From contig NZ_BBJX01000005.1 of NCBI RefSeq assembly GCF_000739995.1, positions 62,001 to 126,000 of the forward strand: DNA of 64,000 nucleotides. Direction: 5' to 3'. The notes under the pieces were generated by a model, which saw nothing but the letters and a program-made list of their open reading frames with translations, was not told the DNA's origin and did no database searches. Position numbers and translations under genes: made by a program. Shown here in pieces: positions 44,479-53,326 of this stretch; position 1 is the stretch's first letter, and each line of letters starts with the position of its first letter. The stretch is from Comamonas granuli NBRC 101663. GTDB taxonomy: Bacteria > Pseudomonadota > Gammaproteobacteria > Burkholderiales > Burkholderiaceae_C.

Positions 44479-45171
44479 TCAGTCGCTCTCGCCGCCCATG
44501 ATGCCCAGCAGCGCCAGCAGGCTCTGGAAGACGTTGAACAAGTCCAGGTACAGGGCCAGCGTGGCGCTGATGTAGTTGGTCTCGCCGCCGTCGATGATGC
44601 GCTTGAGGTCGTACAGCATGTAGGCGCTGAAGATGGCGATGGCGGCCACCGACAGCGCCACCATGCCGGCCGACGAGCCGACGAACACGTTGATGATGGC
44701 GCCCGCCATGAGCACCAGCGCGCCCACGAACAGCCACTGGCCCAGGCCCGAGAGGTCGCGCTTGATCACGCTGGCCAGGCTGGCCATGACGAAGAACACG
44801 CCGGCGGTGCCCGCGAAGGCCGTCATCACCAGGTCGGTGCCATTCTTGAAGCCCAGCACCATGGCGATCAGGCGCGAGAGCATGAGCCCCATGAAGAAGG
44901 TAAAGCCCAGCAGCACGCCCACACCCGCGGCCGAGTGCTTGGTCTTCTCGATGGCGAACATGAAGCCGAAGGCGCCGCCCAGGAAGACGACCAGCCCCAG
45001 GCCGCCGCCCAGCGCGCGCGTGATGCCCGTGGACACGCCCAGCCACGCGCCCAGCACGGTGGGCAGCAGGCTCAGCGCCAGCAGCCAGTAGGTATTGCGC
45101 AGCACCTTGTGGCGCTGCTCCTGCGCCAGGCCATAGCCGGCAGAGGGGAGGGTGGTGATACGGTCGTTCAT
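44479..45171 (-). CDS. Bax inhibitor-1 family membrane protein (YccA/YbhL type)
   Basis: 230-residue protein with seven hydrophobic helices. BI-1 family features: N-terminal RHKVLRNTYWLLALSLLPT, ILGF-like FMGLMLSRLIAM, GTAGVFFVMAS, and C-terminal SAYMLYDLKRIIDGGETNYISATLALYLDLFNVFQSLL (in part). YccA in E. coli is a substrate and modulator of FtsH; the broader family handles calcium or stress signals. AGGAGCG ribosome-binding site seven bases before ATG 45171. Confidence 0.94.
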   Translation of the reverse strand: MNDRITTLPSAGYGLAQEQRHKVLRNTYWLLALSLLPTVLGAWLGVSTGITRALGGGLGLVVFLGGAFGFMFAIEKTKHSAAGVGVLLGFTFFMGLMLSRLIAMVLGFKNGTDLVMTAFAGTAGVFFVMASLASVIKRDLSGLGQWLFVGALVLMAGAIINVFVGSSAGMVALSVAAIAIFSAYMLYDLKRIIDGGETNYISATLALYLDLFNVFQSLLALLGIMGGESD

Positions 45172-45229
45172 CGTGGCGCTCCTGTAGGGCCTGCACCATG
45201 CAGACGCAGGCATTCTAGATGGGGGTGCG

Positions 45230-45251
45230 CGCCGGCATTGCAATGCCGGCG
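45230..45251. promoter_or_regulatory. 22-bp perfect palindrome in divergent promoter region
   Basis: CGCCGGCATTG directly followed by its reverse complement. It lies between the BI-1 gene (minus) and the HbpS-like gene (plus). The minus-strand -10-like TAGAAT is a short way downstream. A dimer-binding operator is the simplest reading. Confidence 0.5.
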
Positions 45252-45368
45252 TCCAATACCCGGTTTTCGGTCAGGGATCTTTTGCCCGGCGTGCGGGTGA
45301 CGCCGGCGAGGCCGCGCGCTATCCTGCTGGCCCATCCATTCCTTGCCGGCCCACGAGGCCCATCGACC

Positions 45369-45776
45369 ATGAAGACCCACAACACCCTCGAACTCGCCGA
45401 TATCAAGAAGATTGCCGCCGCCGCCGAGGCGGAAGCCCTGAAGAACCACTGGGCCGTGACCATCGCCATCACCGACGCCGGCGGCCACCTGCTGTGGCTG
45501 CAGCGTCTCGATGGCGCCGCGCCGCTGTCGGCCCATGTCGCGCCCGCCAAGGCGCACACCGCCGCGCTGGCGCAGCGCGAGAGCAAGGTCCATGAGGACA
45601 TGATCAACGGCGGGCGCACGGCCTTTCTGAGTGCGCCGGGCGTCGCTGGCATGCTCGAAGGCGGCGTGCCCATCATGCACCAGGGCGCATGCCTGGGCGC
45701 CGTGGGCGTCAGCGGCGTCAAGGCCAGCGAGGATGCGCAGATCGCACGCGCCGGCATTGCCGCGCTGGGGCTTTGA
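45369..45776 (+). CDS. HbpS/GlcG-like protein
   Basis: 135 residues of the GlcG/HbpS family (haem-degrading or uncharacterised flavin-like fold). TIAITDAGGHLLWLQRLDGA near the N-terminus, then AHTAALAQRESKV and a C-terminal MLEGGVPIMHQGACLGAVGVSGVKASEDAQIA stretch (in part) are typical. The Thr and His residues of HbpS haem binding are not individually identifiable. Monocistronic, ending at the start of an interspersed repeat. Confidence 0.9.
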   Translation: MKTHNTLELADIKKIAAAAEAEALKNHWAVTIAITDAGGHLLWLQRLDGAAPLSAHVAPAKAHTAALAQRESKVHEDMINGGRTAFLSAPGVAGMLEGGVPIMHQGACLGAVGVSGVKASEDAQIARAGIAALGL

Positions 45777-45836
45777 TGCTATTGAAGATATAGCTGTTTG
45801 CGCTTGCTGTATCAGCCTTAGAGGCCTTTTGATCCA
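45777..45836. repeat. Interspersed hairpin repeat, copy G
   Basis: Plus-oriented: TGCTATTGAAGATATAGCTG, TTGCGCTTGC, then CCTTAGAGGCCTTTTG. The second arm is degenerate. It overlaps the last codons and stop of the NAD(P)HX gene on the minus strand, supplying SKGL-stop. Confidence 0.75.
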
Positions 45837-47332
45837 TATTCGGCCAGGCGGCCCGCAAGCAGCGGGCCCTGGCCCGGCGCCTGCTCCGCCGCCAGGCCGT
45901 GCAGAAAGGCCGCGTGCACCGCGGCCTGCTCTGGCGCCTGGCCGGCAGCCAGCTGCGCGCCCACCATGCCAGCCAGCACGTCGCCCGTGCCCGCCGTGGC
46001 CAGGCGGGCGTTGCCCGTGGGGTTGATGACGGGCGTGCCCTGCGGCGCCGCCACCACACTGCCCGAACCCTTGAGCAGCACCACGCAGCCCGTGCGCCCG
46101 GCCAGGGCCTGGGCGGCGCCCAGGCGGTCGGCCTGCACCGCGCTGCTGTCCACGCCGAGCAGGCGCGCCGCCTCCAGCGGGTGCGGCGTGAGCACGGTCG
46201 CCTGGCCGCGCGGTGCACGCTGGGCCAGCGCCTGGGCGAGTGCGGGCATGCGCGCCATGGCGTTGAGTGCGTCGGCATCGAGCACCAGGCGCGGCGCCGC
46301 CGCCAGCACGCCGGGCAGCACGCTGCGCACGGCCGCGCCGCCGCCGCAGCCGCAGACCACGGTCAGATCCGCCAGCGCCAGCGCTTCCACGCGGCGCAGC
46401 ATGAGCTCGGGCTGCTGCGGGTCGATCTCCAGGGCCGTCTGCCCCAGCAGCGCCACCAGTACGCGCCCCGCGCCCTGGTGCAGCGCCGCGCGCGCCGCGA
46501 GCAGGGCGGCGCCGGCCATGCCCAGGCCGCGTTCGGCCAGCGCCTCGCCGCCGATCACGGCCACGTCGCCATAGCTGCCCTTGTGGCTGGCGTGCGGGCG
46601 CGGCGCTGTGGCCGGCGCGCCGGCCAGCCAGGCCGTGGGGGCGGTGCTGGCGTCCTCGCTGCCCAGGCCGTGCCACCAGACGGTGCCGGCGGCATCGCGT
46701 CCGGCGCCGGTGAACAGCCCGGGCTTGAGCGTCAGCAGGCTCAGCGTATGGCGCGCCCCGGCCGGGGGGCTGCCGGGGCCGGGCGCAAAGCCCGCGGCGT
46801 ATTGCCCGGTGTCGGCCTGCAGGCCCGAGGGCAGGTCCACGCAGAGCACGGCGGCCGGGGTCTGGTGCAGCGCCTGCAGCAGCGCCCGCAGGCGCGCGGG
46901 CGGCGCGGGGCGCTGGTCCCCGGGGGCCAGGCCTATGCCCAGCAGGGCGTCTATGCACAGGTCCTGCGGCCCCAGGCCCTGCGGGGGCCCGGAGACGAAC
47001 GGTACGCCCGCCTGCTGCGCGCGCTGCCAGGAGTGGCGCGCGTCTGGTGGTGCGCTCTCGGGCGTGCCCAGCCAGGTCACGGCCACGGGCACGCCGTGGC
47101 GGTGCAGGTGTAGGGCGGCCTCCAGGCCGTCGCCGCCGTTGTTGCCCGGCCCGCAGGCGATCCACACGCGGCGCGCATGCGGCGCCAGGGCGCGCGCCAG
47201 TTGCGCCACGGCCAGCCCGGCGCGCTGCATCAGCGTGTGCGCGGGCAGGGTGGCGGCAGCGGCCTGTTCGATGCGGCGCGTGGCCGCGCTGCCGTGCAGC
47301 GGCCAGGGGCGGTCGTGGTGGATGCGGTGCAT
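45818..47332 (-). CDS. nnr: Bifunctional NAD(P)HX epimerase/dehydratase
   Basis: Repairs hydrated NAD(P)H. 504 residues with two domains: N-terminal epimerase (YjeF_N: TLMQRAGLAVAQLA, ACGPGNNGGDGLEAA, DALLGIGL) and C-terminal ADP-dependent dehydratase (carbohydrate-kinase-like: HKGSYGDVAVIGG, VLDADALNAMA, LTPHPLEAARLL, ATAGTGDVLAGMVGA). Catalytic Asp in GTGDVL is present. The gene ends inside an interspersed repeat, which contributes the last four codons and the stop. ATG 47332 chosen because homologues start shortly before the epimerase domain. Confidence 0.94.
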   Translation of the reverse strand: MHRIHHDRPWPLHGSAATRRIEQAAAATLPAHTLMQRAGLAVAQLARALAPHARRVWIACGPGNNGGDGLEAALHLHRHGVPVAVTWLGTPESAPPDARHSWQRAQQAGVPFVSGPPQGLGPQDLCIDALLGIGLAPGDQRPAPPARLRALLQALHQTPAAVLCVDLPSGLQADTGQYAAGFAPGPGSPPAGARHTLSLLTLKPGLFTGAGRDAAGTVWWHGLGSEDASTAPTAWLAGAPATAPRPHASHKGSYGDVAVIGGEALAERGLGMAGAALLAARAALHQGAGRVLVALLGQTALEIDPQQPELMLRRVEALALADLTVVCGCGGGAAVRSVLPGVLAAAPRLVLDADALNAMARMPALAQALAQRAPRGQATVLTPHPLEAARLLGVDSSAVQADRLGAAQALAGRTGCVVLLKGSGSVVAAPQGTPVINPTGNARLATAGTGDVLAGMVGAQLAAGQAPEQAAVHAAFLHGLAAEQAPGQGPLLAGRLAEYGSKGL

Positions 47333-47371
47333 GGTGCGGGTGCAGGAGCGGGGCCTGGCACCCATTGTGCG

Positions 47372-48622
47372 TCAGGCCAGGCGCGCCGGCTCCAGGGCCT
47401 GCATGGGCAGCGCGGGCGTGCGCCCGGCGATCCGGTCGGCCAGCGCGCGGGCGCTGCCGCACGCCAGGGCCCAGCCGCTGGCGCCGTGCCCCAGGTTGAG
47501 CCACAGGCCCGGCACGCCGCTGGCGCCCACGGCGGGTGGCCCGTCGGGCAGCATGGGCCGCGCGCCGCGCCACACCTGCACGCCGGCAGAGTGCGAGATG
47601 GCCCCGGGAAAGCATTCGCTGAGCACGCGCCAGAGCGTGTGCAGCGTCTGCGGGTGGGCGGCTGCGCCGCACCCGAGCTCGGCCCCGCCGGCGATGCGCA
47701 CGCGCTGGCCCAGGCGCGCGATGCTGGTGCCGCTGGCGGCGTCGCTCACCACGCCCTGCGGTCCGTGCAGCGCCTCGCGCAGCGGCGCGCTGATGGTGCA
47801 GCCCTGCAGCGCCACCAGCGGCAGGCGCAGGCCCAGGGGACGCAGCAGAGTCGCTGCCGCGGCGCCCGTGCACAGCACCACGGCGTCGAAGCGGCGCACC
47901 GCGGCCTCGCCCTGCACCTGCACGCCCGGCGGGTGGGCCTGCACCTGCGCAATGCTGGCGCCGAATTCGAACTGTGCGCCGTGGCGCTGCGCGGCCTGGC
48001 GCAGCAGCAGGGCGAACTGGCGGCAATTGCCGGTCATGCCGTCGGGCAGGTGCCAGGCCGCGGCCAGGGGCAGGTCGGGTGCCAGGCCGGGCTCGATGCG
48101 GCGTGCCGCGTCGGCGTCCACCTCGTGCACGGTGTGGCCGCTCTCGCGCAGGGCGCGCAGCAAGCGCGCCCCGGCCGCGGCGTCGCGGGCGCTGCGCAGC
48201 AGGACCAGGGCGCCCGTGCCGTGCTCGAAGGCCAGGTCCAGTTGCCGGGTGCGTTCGAGCAGGCAGGCCTGGCTGTAGCGCGCCCACTGCAGCAGCTCGG
48301 CCCAGGCGGCGGGCGCCGTGGCGGCGCGCTGGGCGGCGCGTGCGTTGCGGCGCCAGCGGCGCAACCAGGACAGCTCGTTGAGCGTGACGGCGCGGCCCAG
48401 GCGCAGCGGTGCCTGGCGGCCCCACCAGCCTGCGTTGCCCCAGGCACCGGGCAGGGCCCAGGGGTCCAGGCCCGCGGGCGCCAGCAGGCCGCCGGGGGCA
48501 AAACTGGCTTCCTCGGCGGTGGCGTTGCGCTGTTCGAAGACGGTGACGGCGTGGCCATCGGCGGCCAGCTCATAGGCGGTGGCGACGCCGGCAATGCCGG
48601 CGCCCACGATGGCAATGTTCAT
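47372..48622 (-). CDS. FAD-dependent D-amino-acid dehydrogenase-like oxidoreductase
   Basis: 416 residues of the DAO/DadA family. FAD-binding GXGXXG is VGAGIAGVATAYELA (residues 6-20), with VFEQ at the end of the Rossmann strand, SFAPGGLLAPAGLDPW for the DadA-like loop, and the C-terminal LNLGHGASGWALACGSARALAD flavin motif. A SFAPGG stretch matches DadA enzymes that oxidise D-amino acids to keto acids with quinone. Real substrate unknown. Starts 49 bases past the amidase stop, with a repeat in the gap. Confidence 0.9.
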   Translation of the reverse strand: MNIAIVGAGIAGVATAYELAADGHAVTVFEQRNATAEEASFAPGGLLAPAGLDPWALPGAWGNAGWWGRQAPLRLGRAVTLNELSWLRRWRRNARAAQRAATAPAAWAELLQWARYSQACLLERTRQLDLAFEHGTGALVLLRSARDAAAGARLLRALRESGHTVHEVDADAARRIEPGLAPDLPLAAAWHLPDGMTGNCRQFALLLRQAAQRHGAQFEFGASIAQVQAHPPGVQVQGEAAVRRFDAVVLCTGAAAATLLRPLGLRLPLVALQGCTISAPLREALHGPQGVVSDAASGTSIARLGQRVRIAGGAELGCGAAAHPQTLHTLWRVLSECFPGAISHSAGVQVWRGARPMLPDGPPAVGASGVPGLWLNLGHGASGWALACGSARALADRIAGRTPALPMQALEPARLA

Positions 48623-48631
48623 GAATACGGG

Positions 48632-48689
48632 TGATTTTGGCCTATAGCGCCCATGGGGAGAGCGCTGGCAGCTATTGTTTTTGTAGTGC
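48632..48689. repeat. Interspersed hairpin repeat, copy H
   Basis: Minus-oriented: on the minus strand CACTACAAAAACAATAGCTG, CCAGCGCTC, GGGCGCTATAGGCCAAAATC. It holds the last codons (ALQKQ) and stop of the amidase gene and the gap to the next gene. Confidence 0.8.
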
Positions 48690-50030
48690 TTGTTCGATCT
48701 GCAGGCCGATGTTGAGCACGCTGTCGTCGTGCAGCGCAGCGTGCCAGACCATCAGGCCCACGGGCAATTCGCCCTGGAGGTGGCAGGGCAGCGACAGGGC
48801 GCAGCCATCGAGCAGGTTGACGGCGCTGGTATTGCGCAGCAGCAGCGTGTTGACACGGAAGAACTCGGCGTCGCGCGCGGCATCGCGGGCAGCGTCCTGG
48901 CCGTCGGCCGGGGCCACCTGCTCCCATGCGGGGGCCAGTATGGGGACGGTGGGCGAGAGCAGGGCGTCAAAGCCCGCCAGGCAGGCCTGCATGCGCGCGA
49001 TCCAGGCCTGGCGCTCGTGCACCAGCGCCAGGTATTCCCAGGCCAGGAGCGCGGCGCCCTTCTCGATGCGGGTGCGCACGCGCGGGTCGTAGCGCGCGCC
49101 GTCCCGGGCGAGCAGGTGGCGGTGCCAGGCGTAGCTCTCGGGGGCGGAAAAGCCGTAGGCGGGCTGCTCGTGCATCGGGGGCAGGTCGATCTCGGCGATG
49201 CACGCGCCCGCGCGCGCCAGCACCTGCAGGCTGCGCTCGAAGGCGCGCGCCACCGGGGCGTCCAGCGCGTCCAGGAATACGGTGCGCGGCACGGCCAGCC
49301 GGTAGCACGAGAGCGGGGCGCTGCTGCGCGTGACGGTGCGCGCGGCGAGGATCTGGTGCACCAGCAGGGCGTCGCGCACGCTGCGCGTCATGGCGCAGGC
49401 GGTGTCCAGCGTGTGCGACAGCGGCACCGCGCCGGCCGTGGGCACCAGCCGGGCGGTGCTCTTGAAGCCGACGATGCCGTTGAGCGCCGCGGGGATGCGG
49501 ATGGAGCCGCCCGTGTCCGAGCCCAGGCCCACGAAGGCGGCGCCCGCAGCGACGGACACGGCTGCGCCCGAGGACGAGCCGCCCGGCACGCGCACCGGAC
49601 CCTGCAGCGCGCCAAAGCGCGCGTCATGCGCGGCCGGCGTGCCGTAGTGCGGGTTCACGCCCACGCCGGAGAAGGCGAACTCGGTCATGTTGGTGCGCGC
49701 GATGAAGGCCGCGCCCGCGGTGCGCAGGCGCGCCACGGCCGGGGCGTCGGCAGCGGCGGGCGGCGCATCGGCCAGCACCACGGAGCCGGCCGGCGTGGGC
49801 TGGCCGGCGATGTCGAACAAGTCCTTGACCGACACTGCCAGGCCCGCCAGCGGCAGGCGCGCGGCGGCGGGGTCGGCAGCGCGCGCGCGCGCCTCGTCGA
49901 ACAGCGTGCGGGTGAAGGCGTGCCGGCAGGCAGGTGCCTGGGCCGCGGCGATGGCGCGCTCCATCTCCAGGGGGGCGCTGGTCTGGCCTGCAAGCAGCAT
50001 GCGCCGGGTGGTGTCGAGGTCTTGGGCCAT
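48672..50030 (-). CDS. Amidase signature family hydrolase
   Basis: 452 residues. Ser-cisSer-Lys catalytic triad: Lys69 in AVSVKDLFD, Ser152-154 in PGGSSSG, and nucleophile Ser176 in GSDTGGSIRIP. The domain extends over most of the protein. Relatives include AtzF, GatA and amide hydrolases of amino-acid derivatives; specificity unknown. ATG 50030 versus GTG 50048: the former fits the family. The C-terminus comes from repeat copy H. Lies upstream of the oxidoreductase and the NAD(P)HX repair gene on the same strand. Confidence 0.92.
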   Translation of the reverse strand: MAQDLDTTRRMLLAGQTSAPLEMERAIAAAQAPACRHAFTRTLFDEARARAADPAAARLPLAGLAVSVKDLFDIAGQPTPAGSVVLADAPPAAADAPAVARLRTAGAAFIARTNMTEFAFSGVGVNPHYGTPAAHDARFGALQGPVRVPGGSSSGAAVSVAAGAAFVGLGSDTGGSIRIPAALNGIVGFKSTARLVPTAGAVPLSHTLDTACAMTRSVRDALLVHQILAARTVTRSSAPLSCYRLAVPRTVFLDALDAPVARAFERSLQVLARAGACIAEIDLPPMHEQPAYGFSAPESYAWHRHLLARDGARYDPRVRTRIEKGAALLAWEYLALVHERQAWIARMQACLAGFDALLSPTVPILAPAWEQVAPADGQDAARDAARDAEFFRVNTLLLRNTSAVNLLDGCALSLPCHLQGELPVGLMVWHAALHDDSVLNIGLQIEQALQKQ

Positions 50031-50180
50031 GCCTATGCTAGAATCCACAGGTTTTGCCGGGAGTCAATTTTCCCCCGGCGAAATAAATAGCAAACCAGTC
50101 CAAACAAGGTGTTGCGCCGTCAGCCAAGCAGCGGCGCAATGGTGGGGCTGGATTTTAGACCCAACCTTCGGAGAATTCTC
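50031..50180 (+). promoter_or_regulatory. rpsB leader with two hairpins
   Basis: -10-like TAGAAT (50039-50044). Hairpin GCCGGG/CCCGGC (about 50057-50080) and a longer TTGCGCCG/CGGCGCAA (50112-50139, 12-base loop) precede the ribosome-binding site. Ribosomal protein S2 represses its own operon in enterobacteria through its leader; same role inferred. Confidence 0.45.
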
Positions 50181-50933
50181 ATGGCAGTTACCATGCGCGA
50201 AATGCTGGAAGCCGGTGTCCATTTTGGCCACCAGACCCGCTTCTGGAACCCCAAGATGGCCCCCTACATCTTCGGCCATCGCAACAAGATCCACATCATC
50301 AACCTGGAGAAGTCGCTCCCGATGCTCCAGGGCGCTGCCAAGTTTGCCCAGCAACTGTCGGCCAACCGCGGCACCATCCTCATCGTCGGTACCAAGCGCC
50401 AGGCACGCGACATCGTCGCCGCCGAGGCGCAGCGCGCCGGTGTGCCCTTCGTCAACCAGCGCTGGCTGGGCGGCATGCTGACCAACTTCAAGACGGTCAA
50501 GAGCTCGATCAAGCGCCTCAAGGACATGAAGGCCCAGCAGGAAGCCGGCCTGGACGCCATGAGCAAGAAAGAGCAGCTCATGTTCGTGCGCGAGATCGAG
50601 AAGCTCGAAAAGGACATCGGCGGCATCCAGGACATGAACGCCCTGCCCGACGCCATCTTCGTCGTGGACGTGGGCTTCCACAAGATCGCCATTGCCGAGG
50701 CGCGCAAGCTGGGCATCCCGCTGATCGGCGTGGTGGACTCCAACCACTCGCCCGAAGGCATCGACTACGTGATCCCCGGCAACGATGACTCGGCCAAGGC
50801 GGTCGAGCTGTACGTGCGTACCATCGCCGACGCCATCGTCGAAGGCCGCAACAACGCCGTGGCCGAAGTGGTCCGCGCTGCCGCCGGCGAAGGCACCGAC
50901 GAATTCGTCGAAGTGCAAGAGTCCGCCGCCTGA
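50181..50933 (+). CDS. rpsB: 30S ribosomal protein S2
   Basis: 250 residues. [48 protein letters not shown] and [26 protein letters not shown] (in part) are diagnostic. ATG 50181 has CGGAGAAT upstream. First gene of the long essential-gene block. Confidence 0.98.
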   Translation: MAVTMREMLEAGVHFGHQTRFWNPKMAPYIFGHRNKIHIINLEKSLPMLQGAAKFAQQLSANRGTILIVGTKRQARDIVAAEAQRAGVPFVNQRWLGGMLTNFKTVKSSIKRLKDMKAQQEAGLDAMSKKEQLMFVREIEKLEKDIGGIQDMNALPDAIFVVDVGFHKIAIAEARKLGIPLIGVVDSNHSPEGIDYVIPGNDDSAKAVELYVRTIADAIVEGRNNAVAEVVRAAAGEGTDEFVEVQESAA

Positions 50934-50973
50934 CGAAGACACCAGGCCTCGCGATCCGTCGCGCAAGAAAAGC

Positions 50974-50998
50974 GGGGCTCGATCGGCCCCCTTTTTTT
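50974..50998 (+). terminator. Terminator/attenuator between rpsB and tsf
   Basis: Short stem GGGGC/GCCCC (loop TCGATCG, 50974-50990) followed by C and T7. It lies 43 bases before tsf, so it likely sets the rpsB:tsf ratio. Confidence 0.75.
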
Positions 50999-51040
50999 AT
51001 CCCGAACATCTGCAACTGAACTGAATACGGAGAAACGACA

Positions 51041-51940
51041 ATGGCTGCAATTACCGCAAGCATGGTGGCTGAACTGCGCGCCAAGACCGACGCCCCCATG
51101 ATGGAGTGCAAGAAGGCCCTGACCGAGGCCGATGGCGACATGGCCAAGGCCGAAGAGCTGCTGCGCGTCAAGCTCGGCACCAAGGCCGGCAAGGCCGCCG
51201 CCCGCGTGACGGCCGAAGGCGTGGTCGCCAGCTTCATCGACGGCACGAACGGCGCGCTGATCGAAGTCAACAGCGAGACCGACTTCGTGAGCAAGAACGA
51301 CAGCTTCATCGCCATGGCCAAGGCCGCGGCCGAACTCGTGGTCAAGCACAACCCGGCCACCATCGAGGCGCTGGGCCAGCTCCCCTACGCGCAGGACAGC
51401 TTCGGCCCCACGCTGGAAGACGTGCGCAAGGGCCTGATCGGCAAGATCGGCGAGAACATGTCGTTCCGCCGCTTCAAGCGCTTCAGCGGCGCCAACCTGG
51501 CCTCCTACCTGCACGGCACGCGCATCGGCGTGGTGGTGGAATTCGACGGCGACGCCGCTGCCGCCAAGGACGTGGCCATGCACGTGGCCGCCATGAAGCC
51601 CGTGGCCCTGACCAGCAGCGAGGTGCCCGCCGAGCTGATCGAGAAGGAGCGCTCCGTCGCCACGGCCAAGGCCGCCGAGTCGGGCAAGCCCGCCGACATC
51701 GTCGCCAAGATGGTCGAAGGCTCGGTGCAAAAATACCTCAAGGAAGTGTCGCTCGCCGACCAGGTCTTCGTGAAGGCCGCCGACGGCAAGCAGACCGTGG
51801 GCCAGATGCTCAAGGAGCGCGGCACCACCGTCAAGGCCTTCACCCTGTACGTGGTGGGCGAGGGCATCGAGAAGAAGCAGGACGACTTCGCCGCCGAAGT
51901 GGCCGCCCAGGTGGCCGCCGCCAAGGGCGCTGCCGCCTGA
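51041..51940 (+). CDS. tsf: Elongation factor Ts
   Basis: 299 residues. Guanine-nucleotide exchange factor for EF-Tu. [19 protein letters not shown]-like [46 protein letters not shown] (in part) and C-terminal [13 protein letters not shown]. Length normal. RBS CGGAGAAACG. Confidence 0.98.
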   Translation: MAAITASMVAELRAKTDAPMMECKKALTEADGDMAKAEELLRVKLGTKAGKAAARVTAEGVVASFIDGTNGALIEVNSETDFVSKNDSFIAMAKAAAELVVKHNPATIEALGQLPYAQDSFGPTLEDVRKGLIGKIGENMSFRRFKRFSGANLASYLHGTRIGVVVEFDGDAAAAKDVAMHVAAMKPVALTSSEVPAELIEKERSVATAKAAESGKPADIVAKMVEGSVQKYLKEVSLADQVFVKAADGKQTVGQMLKERGTTVKAFTLYVVGEGIEKKQDDFAAEVAAQVAAAKGAAA

Positions 51941-52001
51941 TCCTTCCCGCACCGCCGCCGCCGCATTTCCCCCGTCATTTGTTCACACTATGGAGCCTGC
52001 C

Positions 52002-52721
52002 ATGACCGCCACCCCAGCCTACAAGCGCATCCTGCTCAAGCTGTCGGGCGAGGCGCTCATGGGCGACGACGCCTTCGGCATCAACCGCGCCACCATCGTG
52101 CGCATGGTGCAGGAGGTCGTCGAAGTCACGCGCATGGGGGTGGAGGTGGCGGTGGTGATCGGCGGGGGCAACATCTTCCGTGGCGTGGCCGGCGGTGCCG
52201 AAGGCATGGACCGGGCCACGGCCGACTACATGGGCATGCTCGCCACCGTGATGAACGCCCTGGCCCTGGCCGATGCCATGGACAAGCAGGGGTTGACGGC
52301 GCGCGTCATGTCCGCGATCTCGATCGAACAGGTCGTCGAGCCCTATGTGCGTCCCAAGGCCCTGCAGTACCTCGAGGAGGGCAAGGTCGTGGTGTTCGCT
52401 GCGGGCACGGGCAATCCGTTCTTCACCACCGATACGGCCGCTGCGCTGCGCGGTGCCGAGATCGGCGCGGAGCTCGTGCTCAAGGCCACCAAGGTCGATG
52501 GCGTCTACACTGCCGACCCGCACAAGGACCCCACGGCCACGCGCTACGCCAAGCTCAGTTTCGACGAGGCCATGGTGCGCAACCTGGGCATCATGGATGC
52601 CACGGCCTTTGCGCTGTGCCGCGACCAGAAGCTGCCCGTGAAGGTGTTCTCGATCTTCAAACCCGGCGCGCTCAGGCGCGTGGTCATGGGCGAGGACGAG
52701 GGCACCCTGGTCTACGCCTGA
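52002..52721 (+). CDS. pyrH: Uridylate kinase
   Basis: Phosphorylates UMP to UDP. 239 residues: [64 protein letters not shown] 52002 chosen (TGGAG seven bases upstream); an ATG at 51990 adds four residues. 36 bases before frr. Confidence 0.98.
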   Translation: MTATPAYKRILLKLSGEALMGDDAFGINRATIVRMVQEVVEVTRMGVEVAVVIGGGNIFRGVAGGAEGMDRATADYMGMLATVMNALALADAMDKQGLTARVMSAISIEQVVEPYVRPKALQYLEEGKVVVFAAGTGNPFFTTDTAAALRGAEIGAELVLKATKVDGVYTADPHKDPTATRYAKLSFDEAMVRNLGIMDATAFALCRDQKLPVKVFSIFKPGALRRVVMGEDEGTLVYA

Positions 52722-52757
52722 CACGGTCACTGTTCCCCGTCTGCCAGAGGAGTCAAC

Positions 52758-53318
52758 ATGTCGATTGCCGACACCAAGAAGAACGCCGAAGCGAAGATGG
52801 ACCAGTCCATCGCCGCCTTCAAGAACCAGTTGGTCAAGATCCGCACTGGCCGTGCCAATGCGGCGCTGCTCGACACCGTGCAGGTGGAGTACTACGGCTC
52901 CATGGTGCCGCTGTCGCAGGTGGCCAACGTCTCCGTGCTCGATGCGCGCACGCTGAGCGTGCAGCCCTGGGAAAAGAACATGGGCGCCAAGGTCGAGAAG
53001 GCCATCCGCGAGAGCGACCTGGGCCTGAACCCCGCGAGCATGGGCGACCTCATCCGCGTGCCGCTGCCGGCCATGAGCGAGGAGCGTCGCCGCGAGATGA
53101 CCAAGATCGTGCGCAACGAGGGCGAGGCCGCCAAGGTCGCCGTGCGCAACCTGCGCCGCGACGCCAACGAGGCGGTCAAGAAGATGGTCAAGGACAAGCT
53201 CGCCTCCGAGGACGACCAGAAGCGCGCCGAGGCCGACATCCAGAAGGTCACCGACAAGCACATCGCCGAGATCGACGCCCTGGTGACCGCCAAGGAGCAG
53301 GAGATCATGGCGGTCTGA
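52758..53318 (+). CDS. frr: Ribosome recycling factor
   Basis: 186 residues, all-helical plus small beta domain. [26 protein letters not shown] (in part), ISVLDARTL-like [14 protein letters not shown], and [29 protein letters not shown] ten bases before the ATG. Confidence 0.98.
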   Translation: MSIADTKKNAEAKMDQSIAAFKNQLVKIRTGRANAALLDTVQVEYYGSMVPLSQVANVSVLDARTLSVQPWEKNMGAKVEKAIRESDLGLNPASMGDLIRVPLPAMSEERRREMTKIVRNEGEAAKVAVRNLRRDANEAVKKMVKDKLASEDDQKRAEADIQKVTDKHIAEIDALVTAKEQEIMAV

Positions 53319-53326
53319 AGGCCGCC

